Below, piece after piece: positions 57,671 through 64,000 of a stretch of 64,000 nucleotides of DNA (within the stretch, counting starts at the first letter, position 1; each line of letters starts with the position of its first letter). The notes under the pieces were generated by a model that worked only from the letters and a program-made list of their open reading frames with translations, was not told where the DNA came from and ran no database searches. The DNA is from RPRC01 sp034933285 (lineage in GTDB: Bacteria > Desulfobacterota > Desulfuromonadia > Geobacterales > Geobacteraceae): the NCBI GenBank assembly GCA_034933285.1, contig JAYFNT010000020.1, positions 62,001-126,000 of the forward strand, given 5' to 3'. A program made the translations under genes and the position numbers.

Positions 57671-58456
57671 TTACTTCTTCATATTGTTCGCCTGCTGCAG
57701 CATCTCGTCGGCAGCCTGCACGGCTTTCGAATTGATCTCGTATGCTCTCTGGCCGACAATCATGTTCACCATTTCTTCCATAACGCTCACGTTGCTCATC
57801 TCCAGGAAACCCTGACGCACCGTGCCGATCCCGTTCTGCCCCGGTGTTCCTGTCGTTGCGTTTCCTGAAGCATCGGTAGTCAGGAAGAGGTTGCGTCCCT
57901 GGGCCGACAGACCGGCAGGGTTCTGAAATGTTGCCAGTTGCAGGTTGCCGATGGTGGTCGTGCCGGACTGTCCGGACTGCGTAACCGCAACTGTCCCGTC
58001 AGTTCCGATACTGATCTTGGTTGCATTGCTGGGAATCACGATCTCCGGAACCAGGGGATCACCATCACTTGTCACGACACGTCCCTGGCCGTCCCTCTTG
58101 AATGTGCCGGCCCGGGTATAGGCAGTGGTGCCGTCAGCCATCTGGATCTGGAAGAAGCCTTCACCTTCAATGGCGATATCCAGTTCATTGCCGCTCTGAG
58201 TGATATCACCCGCGGTAAAGACCTTTGTAACCGCTGCCGGTGTGGATCCAAGTCCGATCTGAATTCCCGCCGCCTGGGTGGAATTAGTTGCAGGAGACCC
58301 GGTCGCCTTAACGTTCTGGTACATCACATCCTGGAAATCGGCGCGGCTTTTTTTGAAACCGGCCGTGTTCGCGTTTGCCAGGTTGTTGGCAATCACATCG
58401 ATATTCAGCTGCTGCGACTGCATTCCCGAAGCGGCAGTCCAGAGTGCCCTGATCAT
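57671..58456 (-). CDS. flgG: Flagellar distal rod protein FlgG
   Basis: FlgG forms the distal rod. The 261-residue product begins MIRALWTAASGMQSQQLNID and continues VIANNLANANTAGFKKSRAD; it ends EMSNVSVMEEMVNMIVGQRA, YEINSKAVQAADEMLQQAN. The ATG is preceded by AGGAGG 8 nt upstream. A heptamer repeat lies in the 102-base gap before it. Confidence 0.96.
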   Translation of the reverse strand: MIRALWTAASGMQSQQLNIDVIANNLANANTAGFKKSRADFQDVMYQNVKATGSPATNSTQAAGIQIGLGSTPAAVTKVFTAGDITQSGNELDIAIEGEGFFQIQMADGTTAYTRAGTFKRDGQGRVVTSDGDPLVPEIVIPSNATKISIGTDGTVAVTQSGQSGTTTIGNLQLATFQNPAGLSAQGRNLFLTTDASGNATTGTPGQNGIGTVRQGFLEMSNVSVMEEMVNMIVGQRAYEINSKAVQAADEMLQQANNMKK

Positions 58457-58497
58457 GTGGAAACCTCCTTTTTGCTCTGCAAAGTTTTGGTTTTAGG

Positions 58498-58525
58498 TTT
58501 TAAGTTTTAAGTTTTAAGTTTTAAG
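58498..58525. repeat. TTTTAAG tandem heptamer repeat
   Basis: Four perfect copies of TTTTAAG with degenerate copies on both sides (TTTTGG, TTTTAGG before; TTATGG after) lie between flgF and flgG, about 40 bases upstream of the flgG start. It is non-coding and extremely AT-rich in a G-C-balanced operon. Confidence 0.9.
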
Positions 58526-58558
58526 TTATGGTTACTGCCTTTTGCCTCGTGACTATTC

Positions 58559-59293
58559 TTACACTTTTCCCAATTCGTTCACGGCCTTGCCGGTCATGGA
58601 ATCGTAGTTCTGGATGACTCTCTGGCAGGCCTCGAAGAACCGGCTCGTATCTATCAGCTGCACCATTTCTTCAACTGCCGAGACATTGGAACCTTCCAGA
58701 CGGCCTTGCATCACGGCTGTCTTGGCCGCCGGCTGAGCGGTGATTCCCGGATCATTCGGTTCCAGCAGTCCCTGTCCTATCTTTCTCAGGTTATAGGGTT
58801 TTTCAAATGTCACGATGTCGAGCGCTCCCGTTTCAATACCTTCCACGGAAATTTTGCCTTCGGCTGAAAAGCTCACTGTGCTGCCCTGGATATTTACCGG
58901 CCCACCCTTTCCCATGACTTCATAGCCGTCAACCGTAACGAGATTCCCGCTGCTGTTGAGGCGGAAATTTCCCTGCCGCGTATAGGCTTTCCCATTGGGC
59001 GTATTGATGACGAAAAATCCCTCTCCGTCCAGTGCCAGATCAAAAGTGTTTCCGGTAGTGCTTACCGGTCCCGCGGAATAGTCTATGCTCGTGCTTTCCG
59101 CTACGAGTACCGGCGCTTCCGCAGCATAACCGGAAGGGGATGCCGACCCGGCCGACGACATTACAGCCTCGAATTTCATGCAATCCTTCTTGTAACCGGG
59201 AGTGTTGACATTCGCCAGGTTGTGGGCAAGCACATCCAGGCGTTGCACCGATACAAGCGCACCTGATAGAGATGCATACATTCCGCTGTTCAT
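58559..59293 (-). CDS. flgF: Flagellar proximal rod protein FlgF
   Basis: The 244-residue product begins MNSGMYASLSGALVSVQRLD and VLAHNLANVNTPGYKKDCMK, and ends LEGSNVSAVEEMVQLIDTSR, FFEACQRVIQNYDSMTGKAV, the pattern of proximal rod proteins. It is called FlgF because it directly precedes flgG and is shorter. Confidence 0.92.
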   Translation of the reverse strand: MNSGMYASLSGALVSVQRLDVLAHNLANVNTPGYKKDCMKFEAVMSSAGSASPSGYAAEAPVLVAESTSIDYSAGPVSTTGNTFDLALDGEGFFVINTPNGKAYTRQGNFRLNSSGNLVTVDGYEVMGKGGPVNIQGSTVSFSAEGKISVEGIETGALDIVTFEKPYNLRKIGQGLLEPNDPGITAQPAAKTAVMQGRLEGSNVSAVEEMVQLIDTSRFFEACQRVIQNYDSMTGKAVNELGKV

Positions 59294-59316
59294 ATTGGTC
59301 TCCGTGAAGGCCGCAC

Positions 59317-60072
59317 TCAGGCGCCCTGATTTCTCATTTTTACTTTCAATCTGATGACTGCCTGGCTGTGCAACTGGGAGATGCGGGATTCGGTAAGTCC
59401 CAGAACCTCTCCTATTTCTTTCAGATTAAGCTCTTCATAGTAATAGAGAGTTATGACGATGCGCTCCTTTTCCGGCAGGGATTCGATTGCCTCCCCAAGG
59501 GAATGGAGCAACTGTTTCGCGATCATCTGGTTCTGCGGGTTTTCCGTGGTATTGTCCGCGAGAAAATTCAGGAAGCCGAAGGATCCGCCGTCCTCGTCTT
59601 CGTGGAAGTCATCCAGGCTCATGAAAGAGAGCGAATGCACATCTTCGATCAGCTGGAAATATTTCTCGAGATCCATGCCCATGGCGGCTGCAACCTCTTC
59701 GCTGGTCGGATTCCTTCCGAGCTTCTGTTCCAGGATGGATAATTCCTGTTCGAGACGCTTGTATTTCTCACGAAGGGTCCTTGGAAGCCAGTCCTGAGCC
59801 CTCAGTTCGTCCATGATCGACCCCATGATCCGCTTCTCGGCAAAGGTCTTGAACTGGTTCCCCCGAGCCGGGTCGAAGCGTTCCGCCGCAGTGATCAGCC
59901 CGATGACCGCAACGCTCATCAGATCCTGCTGGTCAAGGTGGGAGGGCAACTTGGAAGATACCCTGCCCACCAGATACTTGACGAGCGGAAGATGGGACAT
60001 GACCAATTCGTCCCTGTTCTGGAACGGGCCAAACATCACGTCGGACTCATATTTTTTCGCGAGATTGTTCAT
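59317..60072 (-). CDS. fliA: Flagellar sigma factor FliA (sigma-28)
   Basis: FliA drives late flagellar and chemotaxis genes and is inhibited by FlgM. The product of about 251 residues has region 2 (LVMSHLPLVKYLVGRVSSKL, DLMSVAVIGLITAAERFDPA, FKTFAEKRIMGSIMDELRAQ), region 3 and region 4 (ESLPEKERIVITLYYYEELN, LKEIGEVLGLTESRISQLHS). ATG 60072 behind GGGAG is preferred to ATG 60084. At least four matching promoters lie in this window. Confidence 0.96.
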   Translation of the reverse strand: MNNLAKKYESDVMFGPFQNRDELVMSHLPLVKYLVGRVSSKLPSHLDQQDLMSVAVIGLITAAERFDPARGNQFKTFAEKRIMGSIMDELRAQDWLPRTLREKYKRLEQELSILEQKLGRNPTSEEVAAAMGMDLEKYFQLIEDVHSLSFMSLDDFHEDEDGGSFGFLNFLADNTTENPQNQMIAKQLLHSLGEAIESLPEKERIVITLYYYEELNLKEIGEVLGLTESRISQLHSQAVIRLKVKMRNQGA

Positions 60073-60157
60073 AATGTCTCCCATCCTGCGGGCATAGCCA
60101 GGGCACCATGAAGCCCCCCGCTATACCCGTACATATCTTTCATTCATAATCAATGTA

Positions 60158-61489
60158 TTATTGACCGAGAAGAAGCTCCGCCACTTTCCTGGAGGTAGCA
60201 GGTTCAATGTCCTCGGGGACTCTTTGTCCCCTGGTAAAATAGGACAACGGCAATTTGTTCTCAATCTGCAGGTTGATGATCGAACCAAAGGAACTGCTTT
60301 CATCAAGTTTGGTGAAAAGCAGCCTGGAAACCGGCAGCATCCCGAAACCTTTCACTATGGACCGCAGTTCGCTTTCCCGGGTCGTTGCCGCGACGCACAG
60401 GTGGATTTCAATGGCTTGTGTGCATTGCAGCATTTCGCGCAAGCGTTCGATGGTTTCCGTATCCCGGGGGCTGCGTCCAACCGTATCGATGATGACGAGA
60501 TCCTTGTCTGCGTGAAGTTCCAGCGCCTTTTGCAGCTCTCCCGGTGTTGACGCCACTTCGAGAGGCACTCCCATTATCCTGGAATATGTCTTGAGCTGCT
60601 CGACCGCGCCGACACGGAATGTATCGATGGTAATGAGCGCAACCCTTGCTTTTCTTTCAAGAGTGTAATGTGCGGCCAGCTTGGCAACCGTGGTTGTCTT
60701 TCCGACTCCTGTCGGGCCGACCAGTGCCACTATCCTTGCGCCGTTTCTTTTCATGCGGATGGATCCGGTGCATTTCACGGCTGTCTCGATGCTCTCCTTC
60801 AGTTTTCCCCTGAGGTCTTCGGAACCGGTCAGCTGAATTCCGTTTGCCTTGGCCTTTCCCGCTAAGGTGCGGATCGTTGCTTCGTTCACTCCGGCTTCAT
60901 GAAGTGCCGCGGAAACCTCTGCAAGCGCTGCGTTGTCGTTCTTCCCGCCTGCGATGCCGTCGACAACATTTTCTTCCGGCAACGAGTCGAAAGACCGGAA
61001 TTTGAGCGGAGCCGGGGCAGTCTCTTCCCGTTTCCCGCCCTCCGGATTCCCTCTTCTCAGAACCTGCTTATCCTCGGAGCCGAAACCGCCGGCCTGCGTT
61101 TCGACAGATCGAAAACTTCCTTCATTGATCATCCCGCCGGGCTCAAGCGATGTGCGGTTCCGCCGTTCGGCCTTCTCCCTCATGAAAAGGCTGTCCACAC
61201 GTTCCCTGAGGTCTTTCAGCTCTCTGGCAAGCGGTTCGAGCATGGATTTACGGAACTCATCCCTGGTAGACTCCTCCACTGAGGCATATTCCATCGGAGA
61301 TGCGGGCCGTCTGGCAGGCGCCGGCGCCAGTGCGGCGGTGATGGAAAAGACCGGCCTGCCGAACAGGCCCAGAATCCCTTTGCGGCGCTCCCTGCGCGAG
61401 GAAACGATCATTGCGTCAGGCCCCAGTTCGGCCTTCACGAGATGCATGGCTTCGGTCATGTTTGCTGCCTGAAAAGTTCTAGTTTGCAT
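60158..61489 (-). CDS. flhF: Flagellar SRP-like GTPase FlhF
   Basis: FlhF sets the position of polar flagella. The 443-residue product starts MQTRTFQAANMTEAMHLVKA, has a variable acidic/basic B domain, and a C-terminal NG GTPase domain with VALVGPTGVGKTTTVAKLAA, ITIDTFRVGAVEQLKTYSRI, DLVIIDTVGRSPRD and LLFTKLDESSSFGSIIN. It overlaps flhA by 11 nt. The usual partner gene flhG does not follow; only 85 nt separate it from fliA. Confidence 0.95.
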   Translation of the reverse strand: MQTRTFQAANMTEAMHLVKAELGPDAMIVSSRRERRKGILGLFGRPVFSITAALAPAPARRPASPMEYASVEESTRDEFRKSMLEPLARELKDLRERVDSLFMREKAERRNRTSLEPGGMINEGSFRSVETQAGGFGSEDKQVLRRGNPEGGKREETAPAPLKFRSFDSLPEENVVDGIAGGKNDNAALAEVSAALHEAGVNEATIRTLAGKAKANGIQLTGSEDLRGKLKESIETAVKCTGSIRMKRNGARIVALVGPTGVGKTTTVAKLAAHYTLERKARVALITIDTFRVGAVEQLKTYSRIMGVPLEVASTPGELQKALELHADKDLVIIDTVGRSPRDTETIERLREMLQCTQAIEIHLCVAATTRESELRSIVKGFGMLPVSRLLFTKLDESSSFGSIINLQIENKLPLSYFTRGQRVPEDIEPATSRKVAELLLGQ

Positions 61490-63566
61490 CAGCAGTCACC
61501 ACTCCTACGGATTGGATTTTTATGTTCGGAGGTATTTCGTTATGTGACAGAACAGCCAGGCCGGGCAGAAAGCGTTCAGTCAGTTTCTTGACATGCCTTC
61601 TCACGGATGGAGACGCAAGCAGGACCGGCATGCCGCCAGTCTGGCTGAATTTTTCCATCGACGTCCTGATGTTGTGCAGGATCCGCTGTGCTACGCCCGG
61701 GTCAATGGCAAGATATCCGCCGTGTTCAGCCGGCTGCACGGATTCCGCGATAACTTCTTCAATCTGCCGGTCAAGAGTGATGATGTTCAACACATCGTCA
61801 TCCTGCTTGAACTGCTCTACTATGTAACGACCCAATCCCTGGCGCACGAATTCGGTCAGGACATCCGGATCCTTGGTCATGGAGCCGTAATCGGCCAGTA
61901 TTTCCAGGATCGTCCTCAAGTCGCGGATTGACACGTTTTCCTTGAGCAGATTGTGGACCACCTTCAGGACCGTGCCCAGGCTCAGCAGGGAAGGCACCAG
62001 TTCGTCTACGACCTTGGGGCATATCGCCGCAAGGTTGTCAAGCAGCTGCTGGAGTTCCTGCCGGCCCACCAGTTCATGGGCGTGCTTCTTGATGATTTCG
62101 CTCACATGGGTGGCCATGATCGTCGTGCTGTCAACCACCGTATACCCGCAGATCTGGGCATTTTCCCTGTCAGTCCCCTTGATCCAGACCGCAGGGAGGC
62201 CAAACACCGGCTCCGTCGTCTTTGCTCCGGCTATTTCAACCGACGCAGCACCGGCATCCATGGCGAGAAACTGCCCGGTGAGATTCCCTCCCCCGACCCT
62301 GGCGCCTTTTATCAGGATCGAGTATTCGTGCGGTTTAAGCTGCAGGTTGTCATGAATGTGAATTGGCGGGACGATGAACCCCATCTTCTGGGCAAAGTTT
62401 TTCCTGATAGTGCGGATCCGCTCCAGGAGTTCACCCTGCTGGGCCGCATCAACCAGAGGGACAAGGCCGTACCCCACTTCCAGTTCGAGGAGATCCACCG
62501 GCCTGATGGTGGATATCTGGTCACCCTCATCCTCAGCCGCTCCAGGGGCTTTCAGGTTCTCATCCTCTTCAACTATGAGCGATTTATCGCGAGCCATGCG
62601 GCCGGCAAAATAGGCAACGCCGGACAAGAGGAAAAACGCGAAATGGGGAAGGCCGGGTATGAGGCCGAAACAGAACAGAACCCCTGATGTGACATAAAAC
62701 GCCTTGGGATAGTTGAGGAACTGGCTGGTTATCTCGTGGCCGAAATTCTTTTCATCCGCGGAACGGGTGACTATGATGCCGGCTGCCGTCGAAATTATGA
62801 GCGCGGGTATCTGGGCCACCAGTCCCTCACCGATCGTCAGCAGGGTGTAATTCGCAAGGGCGGCATCAAGAGCCATTCCCTTCTGCCATACACCGATCAC
62901 GAAGCCGCCGACTATGTTCGTCAGCATTATGAGAACTGCCGCGATGGCGTCCCCTCGCACGAATTTGCTGGCGCCGTCCATGGAGCCGTAAAAGTCCGAT
63001 TCCCTGGAAACCTTCGATCTGCGGATCCTTGCTTCCTTTTCAGTTATGATTCCGGACGACAGGTCTGCATCAATGGCCATCTGCTTGCCCGGCATGGCAT
63101 CGAGCGTGAAACGCGCAGCAACCTCGGCGACCCGTCCCGCGCCCTTGGTTATGACCACGAAATTGATAATCACCAGGATCAGGAAGATGACCGCCCCGAC
63201 CACGTAGTTACCGCCGACCACGAACTGGCCGAAGGCTTTGATGACTGCGCCGGCCGCTTCGACTCCTTCATTGCCGTGGAGCAGGATAAGGCGGGTAGAG
63301 GCAATATTGAGAGACAGGCGGAACAGGGTGGTCACGAGGAGGAGGGAAGGGAAAACGGAAAAATCCAGTGGCTGTGTCGTATAAAGCCCCACAAGAAGAA
63401 TTGCGAGAGCAAGGGTGATATTGGCGGCAAGAAAAATGTCCAGCAGGAAGGCGGGAAGCGGAATTATCATGAGCGCCAGGATTCCGATCAGAACCATGGC
63501 CATGTAAATGTCCGAATTCTTCCTGAATGAAGAAAGCTCTAGAGTTTCGGCGCCGCTGGATGCCAT
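61479..63566 (-). CDS. flhA: Flagellar export gate protein FlhA
   Basis: FlhA is the major export gate of the flagellar type III system. The 695-residue product has eight predicted membrane segments in the first 330 residues (IYMAMVLIGILALMIIPLPA, VFPSLLLVTTLFRLSLNIAS), the conserved loop FTLDAMPGKQMAIDADLSSG and the cytoplasmic domain (IHIHDNLQLKPHEYSILIKG, AVWIKGTDRENAQICGYTVV). It starts 38 nt after the start predicted for a sigma-54 promoter. Confidence 0.97.
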   Translation of the reverse strand: MASSGAETLELSSFRKNSDIYMAMVLIGILALMIIPLPAFLLDIFLAANITLALAILLVGLYTTQPLDFSVFPSLLLVTTLFRLSLNIASTRLILLHGNEGVEAAGAVIKAFGQFVVGGNYVVGAVIFLILVIINFVVITKGAGRVAEVAARFTLDAMPGKQMAIDADLSSGIITEKEARIRRSKVSRESDFYGSMDGASKFVRGDAIAAVLIMLTNIVGGFVIGVWQKGMALDAALANYTLLTIGEGLVAQIPALIISTAAGIIVTRSADEKNFGHEITSQFLNYPKAFYVTSGVLFCFGLIPGLPHFAFFLLSGVAYFAGRMARDKSLIVEEDENLKAPGAAEDEGDQISTIRPVDLLELEVGYGLVPLVDAAQQGELLERIRTIRKNFAQKMGFIVPPIHIHDNLQLKPHEYSILIKGARVGGGNLTGQFLAMDAGAASVEIAGAKTTEPVFGLPAVWIKGTDRENAQICGYTVVDSTTIMATHVSEIIKKHAHELVGRQELQQLLDNLAAICPKVVDELVPSLLSLGTVLKVVHNLLKENVSIRDLRTILEILADYGSMTKDPDVLTEFVRQGLGRYIVEQFKQDDDVLNIITLDRQIEEVIAESVQPAEHGGYLAIDPGVAQRILHNIRTSMEKFSQTGGMPVLLASPSVRRHVKKLTERFLPGLAVLSHNEIPPNIKIQSVGVVTADAN

Positions 63567-63614
63567 CTGATTTTCCTTAAGAGTTCGAGAGGTTTATGCG
63601 TACATCATCAGAAT

Positions 63615-63630
63615 AGCAACCTTTGTGCCA
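63615..63630 (-). promoter_or_regulatory. Sigma-54 (RpoN) promoter of flhA-flhF-fliA
   Basis: Minus-strand TGGCAC-aaagg-TTGCT is a full consensus match with correct GG-N10-GC spacing. The predicted start is near 63604. Confidence 0.8.
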
Positions 63631-63730
63631 TCGCTGCCGGTGTATGGAACGAAAGAATCAGTAAGGTGGGAAAAAGGCTTCAGCACACGTTTTGCGATCT
63701 TTCAGGGTCTGGATTCTTCTCATGTGATGG

Positions 63731-63777
63731 CAGGATTTTGAAACGGTCGGATTCAGCTCAGACAGGATTTTGAAAAC
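63731..63777. repeat. Direct repeat pair upstream of the flhA promoter
   Basis: CAGGATTTTGAAA occurs at 63731-63743 and again at 63763-63775, start to start 32 bases, about three DNA turns. The pair is 100-160 bases upstream of the sigma-54 promoter on the gene strand, a usual place for an RpoN-activator site. Confidence 0.6.
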
Positions 63778-63829
63778 AGGCGAGTCAAGGTTTTGTCTGG
63801 AAGCCTGCGCGGGTTTATTTGACAGGCAG

Positions 63830-64000
63830 TTATTGCATCTTCCCCTTTATGCCGTACACATAAGCCAGAACCTCTGCGACCGCAACATAAAGGGACTCCG
63901 GAATTTCTTCCCCTTCCTTCACGCCGGAATACAGCTCACGCGCAAGGAAACGGTTCTCCACAAGCATTACGTTGTTTTCCCGTGCCATTGCCTTGATCCG
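63830..64000 (-). CDS. flhB: Flagellar export protein FlhB, 3' end (partial)
   Basis: The last 56 codons of a gene cut by the window edge. Translation of the minus strand gives RIKAMARENNVMLVENRFLA, RELYSGVKEGEEIPESLYVA and VAEVLAYVYG, the end of the FlhB cytoplasmic domain, the substrate-specificity switch of the flagellar export apparatus. The self-cleavage site NPTH lies beyond the edge. The gap to flhA is 263 bases and holds the RpoN promoter. Confidence 0.9.
   Translation of the reverse strand, partial: RIKAMARENNVMLVENRFLARELYSGVKEGEEIPESLYVAVAEVLAYVYGIKGKMQ

Noticed and set aside
58485..58531. The heptamer repeat as part of a CRISPR array
   Set aside because: The units are contiguous, seven bases long and have no spacers; no cas gene is present.

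Overview
The window looks like part of a chromosome from a Geobacter-type bacterium (Desulfuromonadia/Geobacterales). This is inferred from gene order (ffh-rpsP-KH-rimM-trmD-methyltransferase-rplS-rnhB-yraN-rsmI; fliA-flgF-flgG-flgA-flgH-flgI-flgJ-flgM-flgN-flgK-flgL), from the style of its regulators (FIST, HDOD, PilZ, GGDEF) and from long TPR-linked glycosyltransferases. I ran no database search. I see no rRNA, tRNA, CRISPR array or insertion sequence.

Region 1 (1-18.1 kb) is housekeeping. A KamA/EpmB-like radical SAM enzyme, an acyl-ACP thioesterase and a SEC-C protein lie on the minus strand. A cytidylate-kinase-like gene on the plus strand runs tail to tail into a YkgJ cysteine-cluster gene. 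Then comes the large minus-strand translation/RNA operon from ffh to rsmI, followed by lon and an ABC-F ATPase on the minus strand and a ribonuclease E/G on the plus strand.

Region 2 (18.2-27.8 kb) is sensory. A sigma-28 (FliA)-like promoter precedes a 63-aa orphan gene and a FIST sensor. A second FliA-like promoter precedes cheW-cheA-cheR-HDOD-cheB-HDOD. A GAF-GGDEF diguanylate cyclase and a small partner gene face it from the other strand.

Region 3 (28.2-44.1 kb) is the most unusual part: a TPR/Ig-like protein, then an island of very large enzymes behind a good sigma-54 promoter (TGGCAC-N5-TTGCT). The island encodes a toroid-methyltransferase-methyltransferase-GT4 fusion, a methyltransferase, a GT2, a radical SAM-GT2-GT2 fusion, a TPR protein and a protein with four GT2 domains and TPRs. 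The last two overlap in a way that suggests frameshift fusion at a T9 run: the four-GT2 reading frame has no standard start codon of its own. The island ends at a shared terminator, beyond which lie flagellin and its regulators on the other strand. I read it as flagellin glycan assembly and attachment, by inference from position and domains.

Region 4 (44.1-64 kb, minus strand apart from a PilZ gene) is flagellar: flaF, flbT, an unknown gene, flagellin with a highly structured leader, a TPR-GT9-like glycosyltransferase, motB, motA, flbD(swrD), flgL, flgK, flgN, flgM, flgJ, flgI, flgH, flgA, flgG, flgF, fliA, flhF, flhA and the 3' end of flhB cut by the window edge. Sigma-54 motifs sit before flhA (good) and flbD-motAB (weak). 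Sigma-28 motifs with one fixed spacing sit before flagellin, flgJ-M-N-K-L, cheW and the FIST operon, which suggests the usual early (RpoN) to late (FliA/FlgM) hierarchy. FlbT/FlaF occupy the place where CsrA/FliW are often found, and no flhG lies between flhF and fliA.
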